Assembly (NCBI GenBank): GCA_964497585.1
Contig: CAZCDS010000018.1
Location: 1 to 64,000 of the forward strand
Origin: CAZCDS01 sp964497585
Lineage (GTDB): Bacteria > Desulfobacterota > Desulfomonilia > Desulfomonilales > Desulfomonilaceae
Direction: 5' to 3'
DNA length: 64,000 bases
Shown here piece after piece: positions 35,402 through 44,779 of the stretch (positions within the stretch are counted from its first letter, which is position 1; each line of letters opens with the position of its first letter). The translations under genes and the position numbers were made by a program. A model generated the notes under the pieces. That model had not been told where the DNA came from and did no database searches. It was given only the letters and a program-made list of their open reading frames with translations.

Positions 35402-37489
35402 ATGAGTTCTTCTGGAGCAGGGACACGCCGTCGAATCGCTTTCCGGGTTTTTCCCGCCCTTCTCATCGTGCTCTCGCCCTTGGTATCACATGCAGGCGGG
35501 ATCCTGCACGTCTTCTCGCCCGTATTGCACGGCCGGACAGTCGCGGTGGCGCGGCCGACGGTTCTCCTGTCGCGGATATTGGTAACGGTCTCGGATTCTT
35601 CCAAAGAGTATCGCATCGACCAGACCTTTTACAACAACAACGAGTTTTCCCTGGAAGGGCTCTTTCTGCTGCCGGTGCAGGCTCATGACTTCCTGGCCGA
35701 ACCCCGAGTACGCGTCGACGGAATCGAGAGTCAAGCAGAGATCGTCTCGTGTGAGAGTTTCTTTCCCACACTGAAGCAGCTCACGAGTGAGATGCGGGAT
35801 CCTTCTCTGCTCGGGCTGGCGGGTCGGGATCTGCTCGTGGTTCGTCCCGTCAATATCGGCGCGAGGCAGCAGAAGTCATTCCGAATTACATACAGTGAGC
35901 CGCGCTCCGATAACGGCGATCAACTGAACCTGTTGCTTCCCATGGACGGAGAAAGGTACTCTCTTGGTCCGGTGGGAGAGATGGAGGTACGGGTTCGTCT
36001 GAAGGTGTCCCAACCGGTGCGGAGCATCTTCTCGCCGTCGCACCATCTATCGGTTTACAGGGAATCACCGGGTCGATGCCTCATCACGACACGAAGCGTC
36101 CAGGAGCAGGTTCGAGATGATTTTCAGCTATTGACCACCTTTGCTGCTGGTGCTCTCGATTTTCGGGTGTTCACCCACCGCACTACAGGCCAAAGGGGTG
36201 CTTTCATGGCGCTCCTCTCGCCGCCTTCCCTCCCCCCCCGGGAGAGAGCCGCGGAGAAGGATCTGGTCTTCCTCCTGGACGCCTCCGGGAGCATGAGCGG
36301 AATACCGGAACAGATCGGGAAGCAAGCCGTAACCTTCTGCATCGAAAGATTACAGCCCGGTGACCGCTTCAATCTCCTCATCCTGGGAACCCGCACAAAG
36401 AAGATGGCAGAGGCCCTCCTGCCTGCAACCGCTCGCAATGTTCAACGGGCCGTCGAGTTCCTCAATGCAACGGAGCCGAAAGGCGGAACCGATCTCTACA
36501 ATGGCTTGATAAGCGGACTGGAACAGTTGAGATCGAGGAGACGGCCGAGCGTTATCGTGCTTGTCACTGACGGCCACAGTACCGTAGGCGTCTCTGATCC
36601 GGAAGTAATCACAAGAGATCTCCAGCGTCAGAATGTGGTAGGAGCACGGGTCTTTGCGCTGGCAGTGGGAAAACGACCACAGGCCGCGATCGTGGACAGA
36701 ATAGCAACAGCCACCAAGGGAGTGGCCTGGCACGTGCCCGATGGAGCTGACCTGAAGACGTTCATGAACCGTTTTTTCGACGGAGTCTCTCCACCACGCC
36801 TCCGAAACGTGTCCCTCAAGTTCAAAGGAATTACGCCGGAAGAGATTGAGCCCGATCCCATTCCTGATTTGTTCGGTGGGCAGAGTTTGGTTATTCTCGG
36901 CCGGTACGAAACGCGGAATGATGTTGCAGCCCAGTTGCGACTGACCGCTGGGCAGAGGAAGGGCGTGATTCGGTTGGTCAAGAAGGTGACATTCGCTGCG
37001 GTGGACCCGGACTATCCGTTCATCCCGGCCCTGTGGGCAATGCGACGCATTGCCGATCTCTTGGAAAAGGAGTGGCTGGAGGGAAAGGATGAACGCATCC
37101 GCCGAGTTATCCACAAGCTCGCCAGGCGGTACGGTTTTCGGGACCCGGCTCCCCTGGGGACGGCAGGACGAGACTTGCGCGGCGGCAACGAGACGAGCCA
37201 CGCGGGCTCCATATTTTGGACTCTCAAGAAATCTCACGTCGTCGCGGACATCCGCTCCGACGCGTACCGGCACGTAGGAGGAAAGGCCTTCCGCAGGGAT
37301 AACGGACGCTGGGTGGACACGCCGTACCGTTCGTACATGCCTACCGTGAACATCGATTTTCTCGGAGAGAACTACTTCTCGCTCCTCAAGCAGGATCCTG
37401 CGATGGGAGCCTGTCTGGCAGTCGGACCTGAAGTGACTGTGGTCTGGGGATCGACCGCCATTGCCGTCGTCGCAAAACCGGACAAATGA
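35402..37489 (+). CDS. Exported VIT and von Willebrand A domain protein
   Basis: About 695 residues. A signal peptide (FRVFPALLIVLSPLVSHAGG) precedes a VIT domain (SRILVTVSDSSKEYRIDQTF, FYNNNEFSLEGLFLLPVQ) and a vWA domain with a complete MIDAS: DASGSMSG, a Thr in KGGTDL and VTDGHS. The C-terminal ~200 residues are helical and unnamed (ALWAMRRIADLLEKEWLEGK). This layout resembles inter-alpha-trypsin inhibitor heavy chains and bacterial marine-type relatives, which bind proteins outside the cytoplasm. Start at 35,402 (MSSSGAG) is chosen to give a proper signal peptide; the frame opens at 35,309. Confidence 0.82.
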   Translation: MSSSGAGTRRRIAFRVFPALLIVLSPLVSHAGGILHVFSPVLHGRTVAVARPTVLLSRILVTVSDSSKEYRIDQTFYNNNEFSLEGLFLLPVQAHDFLAEPRVRVDGIESQAEIVSCESFFPTLKQLTSEMRDPSLLGLAGRDLLVVRPVNIGARQQKSFRITYSEPRSDNGDQLNLLLPMDGERYSLGPVGEMEVRVRLKVSQPVRSIFSPSHHLSVYRESPGRCLITTRSVQEQVRDDFQLLTTFAAGALDFRVFTHRTTGQRGAFMALLSPPSLPPRERAAEKDLVFLLDASGSMSGIPEQIGKQAVTFCIERLQPGDRFNLLILGTRTKKMAEALLPATARNVQRAVEFLNATEPKGGTDLYNGLISGLEQLRSRRRPSVIVLVTDGHSTVGVSDPEVITRDLQRQNVVGARVFALAVGKRPQAAIVDRIATATKGVAWHVPDGADLKTFMNRFFDGVSPPRLRNVSLKFKGITPEEIEPDPIPDLFGGQSLVILGRYETRNDVAAQLRLTAGQRKGVIRLVKKVTFAAVDPDYPFIPALWAMRRIADLLEKEWLEGKDERIRRVIHKLARRYGFRDPAPLGTAGRDLRGGNETSHAGSIFWTLKKSHVVADIRSDAYRHVGGKAFRRDNGRWVDTPYRSYMPTVNIDFLGENYFSLLKQDPAMGACLAVGPEVTVVWGSTAIAVVAKPDK

Positions 37490-37855
37490 TTGCAGTTCGC
37501 GAATATTTTCCTGGTACTGCGTCAGGGCACGAAGACATGGATCTATGATCTCATGCCGACGGTTTTCAAGCCAGGGACATTGCTCCCCCAGCCTACTCAC
37601 TTCCAAAACCTCCCCTCGCACCGTCTCCTATCCACGGAAAGCTACAATCCCACGTCTCGCCGGACACGGAAGACCCCCTTCACCCTAACCTTCTCCCAAA
37701 ATGGGGGAAGACGGCATTCCTCCCCCTACCTCTTTAGCCCGGAGAGGAGGGGCCCTTTGTGGGTCGGGGATACCTGCCCACCGTCCTCTCCTCACGGTTC
37801 CAGGAGTATCGTGTCCGTGCGCCGATAGCGCGGTATGAACCCAAAGAAAAAGCTG
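37490..37855. other. Gene-free stretch with C-rich intergenic repeat
   Basis: It holds a pyrimidine-rich stretch (CACCCTAACCTTCTCCCA around 37,680-37,700, then ATGGGGGAAG) of the kind widely scattered between genes; a similar CTCACCCCAACCCTCCCCCT lies near 56,152. Small inverted repeats (TTCTCCC/GGGGGAAG, CTCTCCTC) are visible. Between convergent genes it could help termination. Confidence 0.4.
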
Positions 37856-39949
37856 TCACATCAGGGGGGATCTGATAAGGAGTTGAAGGGCCTTTCTCGC
37901 GGTCTCCGCAAGCTCGGGCTGTTCCTGCTCAAGTGCGAGCAATTGCCTGACGTGGTCAGCGGTACGCAGCACGAGCATGGCCAGGTCTCCTTCGTCCGCT
38001 TCAACGTGGGAGGTCAGAGTACTCCAGTCCACGTCTCCGCTCCACAGGTACAGAGCGGCCGCGGGCCAGAACATGATCGGGGGAACCTCAAAGCCTCGTG
38101 ACACCATGAGGCCCATTAGCGGTCTAAGACTCTTCATGATATTCCTGAACTTCTTCCAAAAGGGCCTTGTGGCTTCCCAGAGGTCACGACTGATCCCTAT
38201 TTCCCTGTCCTTGTCCATGACAAAGGGGGCGATGATGGCAGGCAACTCACGGCTATCGAGCCCGTCAAGCGCACCCTCTCTGATGAGTTCCGCGATGAGC
38301 AAAGGGTGATCCAGCCTCAATCGCGCGGCCCAGCGTCCGTCATAGGTCGGTGTCCCCGATTCGTCCACGTAGGCCAACTCCTTGAGCAAAGCCAGGTGTC
38401 GTACGAATTCCTTGCGCAGCCATTTGTGAACCTTACGGGACCGCCGGGCACCTTCCCGGAAAGCGGCAAAGGAAAGGCCTAGCAGTTCCGTGATCCCGGC
38501 CGGATCGTGGGAGAGCAGCAAGTTGAGCGTCATGGAGAAGTTGACCCCGATCCGTGATTGCAGGGGTTCCGGCTCCGACATGACAAGCTTCTTCACGAGC
38601 CTGACGTCCATGTATCGCCCGGGGACGATGAGCGTGAATCCCGCCTTGTCCATCCCACGCCTACCCGCGCGGCCGGTCATCTGGTGCAGGTCCGTCGCGG
38701 TCATGTCCAGGAATGTTTGGCCGTTGAACCGATCGCTTTGCACGATCACCACGGTTCGCGCGGGAAAATTGACTCCCGCGGCTACGGTGGACGTTGAAAA
38801 GATTGCTTCCAGGTAGCCTAGGGCCATCATCTTTTCCACAAGCAGGCGCCAGGTCGGAAGCTGACCCGCGTGGTGGGAGCCGGCTCTCGCAATGAGAAGC
38901 CGCCTAAGTTGGGGGTGATCCTGCAATTCCGGGTACGGCGCGAGGTACTTCCTGAGTGTCTCCGAGAAGCCGTCCTGCTCCGAAGAGGAAGGCGAAGGAG
39001 CGAGAACCTCCAATGCCCGGTCGCAGTCGGACCGGGACTTGAGGAACACGATAGCCGGAAGCAGATCGAATTCTCTGAGCGTCTCCATTATCCCGTTGAT
39101 GTCGGGCAGAAGAGAGTTCTTGGAAGCCCGATATCGCCGACCGGCCTCCGCGAACGCGCTCACGCGCGGGAAGAGCTTGCCTCCGCGAAAAAAAGGAGTC
39201 AGTTCTCCTTCGGGGGTTCTGAAGAGCACGTGCAGCGGAACGGGACGCTCATCGGACTTCACCACTTCACAGGGGGCGTCGCGGACGAACGTGAGCCATT
39301 GAGCGAGAAGAGAGGCGTTGGAGATCGTCGCGGAGAGGAGCAGAAGTCGTACCCTGTCCGGCAGGTAGATAAGGATCTCTTCCCATACCACGCCTCTGTC
39401 CGGGTCGCCCAGGTAGTGGGCCTCGTCAAGGATGACAAGGTCCACTCGAAGATCGGTTCCCGCTTCCATCGTGTCATAGAGCTGGTTCCGGAGAATCTCC
39501 GTCGTGCCGACAATGATCGGCGCGTCTGGGTTCTCCTTGCGGTCGCCGGTGAGGATTCCCACTTGATCGGTTCCGAAGGTTTCTCCGAACTCCTCATACT
39601 TGGCATTGGAAAGAGCCTTTAGGGGCGTCGCGTACCACACTCCACAGCCCCGGCAAAGAAACTCTTTTGTTGCCTCCAAAGCGATCCAGGTCTTCCCCGA
39701 ACCTGTCGGCGCGCTCACGAGAACGTCCACACGGCGAACTTTTTCCACGGCCTCGGTCTGGAACCGGTCAGGGCTGAAGGGGGCCGGCTCAGGTTTACCG
39801 ATGTCCGCCAGGAGCTTGGCTACGTCTCGGTGCAGCCGGGGAGCCCTGGTGTGTGCTGGTTGGGGCCCTCCGGAAGCCTTTTTTCTCCGTGGAGTATAGT
39901 GGCGGCTGACCTGAGGTCTGCGAGATTTTTTGGGGTGAAAGCGTGACAT
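37856..39949 (-). CDS. Ski2-like DEAD/DEAH-box helicase
   Basis: About 697 residues. A basic N-terminal tail (SRFHPKKSRRPQ) precedes the helicase core: Q-region FSPDRFQTEAV, Walker A APTGSGKT, motif II DEAH (VILDEAHYLGD), motif III SAT (LLLSATISN), and in domain 2 STSTVAAGVNFPAR and motif VI MTGRAGRRG. The long helical C-terminal region follows. The Ski2/Mtr4-like sort of sequence suggests an ATP-driven RNA or DNA unwinding enzyme. Start ATG 39,949 (MSRFHPKK) is preferred; the frame is open to 40,045, but that part looks non-coding. Convergent with the vWA gene. Confidence 0.88.
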   Translation of the reverse strand: MSRFHPKKSRRPQVSRHYTPRRKKASGGPQPAHTRAPRLHRDVAKLLADIGKPEPAPFSPDRFQTEAVEKVRRVDVLVSAPTGSGKTWIALEATKEFLCRGCGVWYATPLKALSNAKYEEFGETFGTDQVGILTGDRKENPDAPIIVGTTEILRNQLYDTMEAGTDLRVDLVILDEAHYLGDPDRGVVWEEILIYLPDRVRLLLLSATISNASLLAQWLTFVRDAPCEVVKSDERPVPLHVLFRTPEGELTPFFRGGKLFPRVSAFAEAGRRYRASKNSLLPDINGIMETLREFDLLPAIVFLKSRSDCDRALEVLAPSPSSSEQDGFSETLRKYLAPYPELQDHPQLRRLLIARAGSHHAGQLPTWRLLVEKMMALGYLEAIFSTSTVAAGVNFPARTVVIVQSDRFNGQTFLDMTATDLHQMTGRAGRRGMDKAGFTLIVPGRYMDVRLVKKLVMSEPEPLQSRIGVNFSMTLNLLLSHDPAGITELLGLSFAAFREGARRSRKVHKWLRKEFVRHLALLKELAYVDESGTPTYDGRWAARLRLDHPLLIAELIREGALDGLDSRELPAIIAPFVMDKDREIGISRDLWEATRPFWKKFRNIMKSLRPLMGLMVSRGFEVPPIMFWPAAALYLWSGDVDWSTLTSHVEADEGDLAMLVLRTADHVRQLLALEQEQPELAETARKALQLLIRSPLM

Positions 39950-40249
39950 GAACAAGAACCAGGCTAACCCAAACGGAAACGGTTGACAAGCCCAGATGAA
40001 GACCCGTGCCAGATATTCAGTACCTGGAGCGATATCGATGCCCATTGAGTAAGGACCCAGCAGGTTCCGGTCATGTTTTTGGGAAATTCTCCCTCCTGTC
40101 CAAGCGGAATATGCCTGTTCACAAACAAGACGGCATCGATTTCAGGCGGAAGGATAGCAGAGCGGCAGTGTACGTGGGGGGTGTCCCGACCGAGTCCATC
40201 CTGTTCCGGCTGGCTGTTGCCGATGGTCCTTCCCTTGCCTCGACACGCG
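39950..40249. other. Gene-free spacer
   Basis: No convincing gene or signal between the helicase gene and the two-repeat membrane protein gene, both on the minus strand. The helicase promoter is expected here but I do not see a clear pair. Confidence 0.35.
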
Positions 40250-41323
40250 TCATAGTGAGACCGGGAAAGAGCCGCTCGAGGTAAACTCGTCCACCGGATC
40301 CACAATATGGGCAATCACGTTCGAAAAGTGCCATGAGGAACTGACATCGGCCGAACGAAGGACCGCGCCGGACCGGAACATAGGATGTAAATCGTACGGC
40401 CCAAACGTGACAATGAGATTGGGAAGAATGATAGTAACAACCATCAAAAGAACGAGCAGAGCGACGATACCGACTTTGGCCGACCGGGAAAGCTCTCTCG
40501 TCCGGTAGAGCGCGTAGAGCCCGAAAGGCAGGAGCACAATGAGCAGCAGGATGACAAATGCCCGTTTCTCGAACCAGACTTGCGGCTCCACAGACTGTGG
40601 CTTCACCTCTTCAACGGTCTGCCGAATCGGCTTCTCGGGCGGGCGCGGTGGAGGAGCAGCCGATGTGGCGGCATGCGTGGAGAGTGCTGCAGTCTGAATG
40701 AATTCTTCTTCGATCGCCCCCGTGGACTGAGAGGAGAAATCAGCAACAATCTCCTGGGAAATAGGCTCCGATCGATCTCCGACAGGTCCGAGGTCGGCGG
40801 TGGCTCGGGCCAGCGCTCGGCCATCGGTCAGGTTGCCGACATCCACCGTAGACTCGCCGGTTCTGATCCTTCGGTCCAGCTCTTCCCGCCGGAGGGCGTC
40901 GGCCTCCAGCAGCTTGGTTAAGACGCTCTGGAGTCCCTTTGCCGAGAGATCGTACTTCTCCATCAGTTGGGCGTCGGTGAGTCCGTTACGAATATCGTTC
41001 ACCATATCCCGCGCTTTGACCGGAGGTCTCGACTTCTTTTTCCGCGGCCCGGGAGCCTGGACCACAGGGCCTCGATCTTCTTGCTCCTTGGCCGGGAAGA
41101 CGAACGCCTCCATGTCTTCACCGATGGTCATGGTGCCCCTGAAAGGCATCATTCTATCGTCGAATTCTTCCTGGGTGATAAGTCCTGTCTTCAGAAGCTT
41201 CGTGAAAAGGCTCTCAAATCCCAGTGACGAGAGATTGTACCTCTCCATGAGGTCCGCATCGTCCATCCCGGATCGAAGGTCCTTCAGTACTTCCTTGGCA
41301 TTTACCTTTCGCTTCTTTGTCAT
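40250..41323 (-). CDS. Membrane protein with two DLRSGM-type helical domains
   Basis: About 357 residues. Two copies of a ~45-residue helical domain occur, at about 7-55 (VLKDLRSGMDDADLMERYNL) and 104-150 (MVNDIRNGLTDAQLMEKYDL), matching the N-terminus of the zinc-ribbon protein at 24,969-25,973. A Pro/Ala-rich linker follows, then two transmembrane helices (FVILLLIVLLPFGLYALY, VGIVALLVLLMVVTIIL) and a C-terminal periplasmic piece. The domain has no name I recall; it may mediate assembly or binding. ATG 41,323 is supported by GAGAG upstream; the frame to 41,374 is longer. Confidence 0.7.
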   Translation of the reverse strand: MTKKRKVNAKEVLKDLRSGMDDADLMERYNLSSLGFESLFTKLLKTGLITQEEFDDRMMPFRGTMTIGEDMEAFVFPAKEQEDRGPVVQAPGPRKKKSRPPVKARDMVNDIRNGLTDAQLMEKYDLSAKGLQSVLTKLLEADALRREELDRRIRTGESTVDVGNLTDGRALARATADLGPVGDRSEPISQEIVADFSSQSTGAIEEEFIQTAALSTHAATSAAPPPRPPEKPIRQTVEEVKPQSVEPQVWFEKRAFVILLLIVLLPFGLYALYRTRELSRSAKVGIVALLVLLMVVTIILPNLIVTFGPYDLHPMFRSGAVLRSADVSSSWHFSNVIAHIVDPVDEFTSSGSFPVSL

Positions 41324-41731
41324 GAAACTCTCAGGGGGGACTGGCGTCCCCACGAACGACCCCAACTTAGGCACTCATATCATATTAGTTTCCCCTTGCA
41401 AATGATCAACGAAAATCCAGCCGTACTCGATCGACTGTGTGAGAAGTGAGGAGTTCCAGCACGCGCCTTTGGTACACTGGATCAAGGAGTCGGCAAGGAG
41501 GGGGTGCACTCACTTCTCTCGGTCACCGATTCACGGATTTTTCCACTAGTCAATGAACTACTTCCTTTTACCGGGCTCAGGGCGTCGGACATCAGAAATG
41601 AGTCCCTTTGAGGGCAAATCTTTTGACTCGGGTCATGGACCCGGCTACTCTCGGAACTGAAATCGTCCCGGTCAGTACCCCGGGTCAGTATTCGCGGCAA
41701 CGAATCAGTGCTATTCGGAGGTAATGGTAGC
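41324..41731. other. Gene-free stretch between divergent genes
   Basis: About 400 bp between the divergent membrane-protein and HD-GYP genes. A minus-strand open frame at 41,482-42,045 is a Ser/Arg-rich shadow with no ribosome site. No promoter pair stands out. Confidence 0.35.
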
Positions 41732-42940
41732 GTGAGCGACGAAGACAAGACGAGGGAAGAACTCCTTGCCGAACTGAGTGACTTGCGCGGACGAATCTCT
41801 TGGTGGGAAGCGCGCACAGGTACCGGTGGAAACACAATGAGTTCGCCGGAGCCTTCAGTCGGCACGCCGGCGCGAGATGAAAGAGCCGTCGAAATTCCCC
41901 GGGGTGAGGATTTCCTGAGAGGAATTCTCAACAGCTCTACGCTCGTCTCAATTGTTCTGACTGATCTGGACCAGAATGTGCTCTTTTGGAACACCGGGGC
42001 TGAGAACATTTTCGGATACAGCTCCGAGGAGATGATCGGAGACAAAATAACGAAGATCTATCCCGCTGATTCCCTCACTGAAGAGACGGTAGACCGACTC
42101 CGGACAATGGTGCGAAAGAAAAAGGGAGCGGTGCACGGGAAGATGGAACAGCTCTCCAAAGATGGTCGAAAGCTGACGGTTTCCCTGGCGCTCACTCCCA
42201 TGCTGGATCCTTCGGGAAACGTCCAGGGTATTGTCGGCGTAGGGCTGGACGTAACTGAAGAGGTTCGACAGCACAAGGAGATCCTGCGACTGTTGGATCA
42301 GGTAAAGAATACCCAGGATGCTGCGATTTTCACCTTAGCGCGACTGGCGGAATCTCGTGACGAAGAAACCGGACTGCACTTGACGCGAATGCAGGAATAC
42401 TGCCGGTTGCTGTGCAACTCTCTGGCAAGACGAGACAAGTATTCCGGTGAGATGACTCCGGAGTTCATCGATGATCTAGTCCGGTCTTCGGTGCTCCACG
42501 ATATCGGCAAAGTGGCAATCCCAGACGAAATCCTTCTCTATCCGGGAAGATACAGCGACGAACAGTTCAAGATCATGACTCAGCATACCGTTGTGGGTGG
42601 CCAAGCCCTCCAGGACGCGGTCGAACGACTCGGGGAGGAGAGCTTTCTGTCGGTCGGGCGGGATGTCGCGTACTATCATCACGAACGTTGGGATGGAACC
42701 GGATACCCCTTTGGAGGCAAAGGGGAGGAAACTCCCCTGTCGGCGCGCATTGTGGCCGTCGCGGACGTGTATGATGCCCTGACCACCAAGAGAAGATACA
42801 AAAGAGCCTATGGCCACGCTCAAGCCTGTGACATAATAGTCCAAGGCAAGGGGACACACTTCGATCCCGAACTCATCGAAGCCTTTGTCGCAGTCGAAGA
42901 TCAATTCGATCAACTTCGGCAGGAGTTATCCACGCTGTAG
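41732..42940 (+). CDS. PAS and HD-GYP domain signalling protein
   Basis: 402 residues. A coiled N-terminus (DEDKTREELLAELSDLRGRI) precedes a PAS domain (about 65-190: GILNSSTLVSIVLTDLDQNV, ENIFGYSSEEMIG) and an HD-GYP domain: HDIGK at 256-260, then HHERWDGTGYP at 316-326, with DVYDALTTKRRYKRAY after it. HD-GYP enzymes hydrolyse cyclic-di-GMP; the PAS part would sense a ligand or redox state. Start GTG 41,732 (VSDEDKTRE) follows a GGAGGT site with 9 bp spacing, better than the upstream ATG at 41,708. No receiver domain or membrane helix. Confidence 0.9.
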   Translation: MSDEDKTREELLAELSDLRGRISWWEARTGTGGNTMSSPEPSVGTPARDERAVEIPRGEDFLRGILNSSTLVSIVLTDLDQNVLFWNTGAENIFGYSSEEMIGDKITKIYPADSLTEETVDRLRTMVRKKKGAVHGKMEQLSKDGRKLTVSLALTPMLDPSGNVQGIVGVGLDVTEEVRQHKEILRLLDQVKNTQDAAIFTLARLAESRDEETGLHLTRMQEYCRLLCNSLARRDKYSGEMTPEFIDDLVRSSVLHDIGKVAIPDEILLYPGRYSDEQFKIMTQHTVVGGQALQDAVERLGEESFLSVGRDVAYYHHERWDGTGYPFGGKGEETPLSARIVAVADVYDALTTKRRYKRAYGHAQACDIIVQGKGTHFDPELIEAFVAVEDQFDQLRQELSTL

Positions 42941-43096
42941 AATGACCCTGCGGGCCAGATCGGCAGGCCGGGAGCGATTTCTCGATCGCATCCGGAATGA
43001 ATTGACCGAGTCCGGACAAGAGGTCGGCAAATGGGCGTCCCGGCTTGTCAGCATGCGCTCCTTCAGTCACTAGATCAGCTCACCAGGGAGGTCAAC

Positions 43097-44524
43097 ATGG
43101 GAAAACTGCCCGCGCGGACGTCACGGACGAAGATGTCCAAAGAAGACCGAGATTTCCTTCTGAAGACAGAACTGCTGCTCGTGGCCCCGGAAAAGGCCAA
43201 GAGTCGGCTGCTGGCTTCAATGAAGCGGAAATCGGTCAAAGCGGGCGAACGCTTCATTTGCCAGGGTGACAGGGGGGATTGCTTCTACGTGATCCAAAAG
43301 GGTTCCTGCACGGTAGCCATGGAGAAGTCGGGGACGGTCCATCCCGCGGTTCGCATCAGGGAAGGAGATCTCGTCGGCGAGATGGCCATACTGACCGGTG
43401 AGAACCGCAACGCACATGTCGACGCGGAGACGGACATGGTGTTGTGGAAAATTGACCGGTCAGAGTTTGACCGACTCTGTGATTCCCATCCGGAACTCCG
43501 GGAGTTCCTGACGGAAATCGTTACGTTGCGCCTCTCCGGTTCCAAGGTGACCGCGGAGCGGGTCATCGGGAAGTATGTGATACAGGACATCCTGGGGCAG
43601 GGCGGTTGGAGCATCGTCTACCGGGGCATCCACGCAGGTCTGAACATGCCCGTTGCGATCAAGATGCTCAAGCACGATCTCGCGATGAATAGTGACTTCT
43701 CGGCAAAATTCGGGAATGAAGCGAAAATCATCGCTCAACTCAACCATAACAACATTGTTCGCGTATACGACATCGAGCATCTTTACCGGACGGTCTTCAT
43801 CGTCATGGAATACCTCGAAGGAATGTCATTGGCGTACATCCTTGAGCGTACGTCCAGGCTCTCTTTGGACAGGGTGCTCAAGCTTCTTGTGGGAGTTTGC
43901 GACGGACTGAGCTACGCGCACGTGCTCGGGATCGTGCATCAAGACGTCAAGCCGGCCAATATCTTCGTTCAGTGGGACTATTCTCCCAAGCTCGTTGACT
44001 TCGGCTTGGCCGTCCACGTCGGATCCACCGAGCAGGCCGACATGCCGGGCACCCCCATGTACATGGCGCCCGAGCAGATCGTGGGCGACCCCGTTGACGA
44101 GCGAACGGACATCTATTCGCTTGGGCTTACCGCTTTCGAAATGGCGACCGGTCAGCGCCCATACAAGATTCAAGACGTCGGTCAGTTACTCCTGGCGCAA
44201 CTTGAAGAAGCCGTGCCCGACCCCAGGTCCGTCGATCCTCACATCCCACCCGAACTGGGTGAGGCAATTGTGAAGGCTACGAGAAAGGACCCCCTGGAAC
44301 GATATCAGAGTATCGGGGAATTCAGCGAGTCCATCGCGGGGCTGGCCGAACGCATAGGGCTGAAGAAGGAGTCCGAATCAAAGGAGAAACGCAAAATGAT
44401 GAGCCTGTTCATGTTCTATCGCAACGAACAGCAAGTGGAAATGAACAGACTTGTGGAGCGCTTCACCCGCGAACTCAAAGAGCTGGGAGCGGAAATGCGT
44501 GTCGCGGACTTCGAAGATCTGTAA
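43097..44524 (+). CDS. cNMP-binding domain fused to a Ser/Thr kinase
   Basis: 475 residues. A cyclic-nucleotide-binding fold spans about 30-145 (VKAGERFICQGDRGDCFYVI, then REGDLVGEMAILTGENRNAHV, the phosphate-binding cassette). A Hanks-type kinase begins at about 160: GQGGWSIVYRG (168-178), AIKML with Lys189, HQDVKPAN (281-288), DFG (301-303) and MAPEQ (323-327). The catalytic loop reads HQD, not HRD, so activation-loop control may differ. A C-terminal helical tail (FTRELKELGAEMRVADFEDL) ends it. The GGGAGG site 6 bp upstream supports ATG 43,097. The HD-GYP gene ends 156 bp upstream on the same strand. Confidence 0.9.
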   Translation: MGKLPARTSRTKMSKEDRDFLLKTELLLVAPEKAKSRLLASMKRKSVKAGERFICQGDRGDCFYVIQKGSCTVAMEKSGTVHPAVRIREGDLVGEMAILTGENRNAHVDAETDMVLWKIDRSEFDRLCDSHPELREFLTEIVTLRLSGSKVTAERVIGKYVIQDILGQGGWSIVYRGIHAGLNMPVAIKMLKHDLAMNSDFSAKFGNEAKIIAQLNHNNIVRVYDIEHLYRTVFIVMEYLEGMSLAYILERTSRLSLDRVLKLLVGVCDGLSYAHVLGIVHQDVKPANIFVQWDYSPKLVDFGLAVHVGSTEQADMPGTPMYMAPEQIVGDPVDERTDIYSLGLTAFEMATGQRPYKIQDVGQLLLAQLEEAVPDPRSVDPHIPPELGEAIVKATRKDPLERYQSIGEFSESIAGLAERIGLKKESESKEKRKMMSLFMFYRNEQQVEMNRLVERFTRELKELGAEMRVADFEDL

Positions 44525-44599
44525 TGACAAAGCGCTCTTGAACTAATTAGGCAATGTCATCGACGGTTCGGATATGACGTGGGGTGGTGAACGCCAATA

Positions 44600-44722
44600 T
44601 TATGGTTGAGCCAATCTGAGCGAATGCTTCTTCCATCTCCGTTCCTTGCCACGGATACCTTGCTTGTCAAGCTCCATGTACCCTATGTGAGGATGGGAAA
44701 GCAGCCATTTCTCCGTGGTCAA
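44600..44722 (-). pseudogene. Short protein-like remnant
   Basis: A 40-residue frame (TTG at 44,722 to TAA at 44,600) reads EKWLLSHPHIGYMELDKQG, then IRGKERRWKKHSLRLAQP. The composition is protein-like and basic, but the frame is closed just upstream and has no clear ribosome site. It may be the last piece of a lost gene, such as a transposase; I recognise no family. The rest of 44,525-44,779 holds nothing clear. Confidence 0.25.
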
Positions 44723-44779
44723 GTCCCCATAATCTCTAAACTATCCCGCTGACAGAGAATCGCTGCACCCTTTCCGAAT

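Noticed and set aside
36350..37621. 423-residue frame on the minus strand opposite the VIT-vWA gene
   Set aside because: Antisense of a protein with complete MIDAS motifs; the opposite frame has no recognisable domains.
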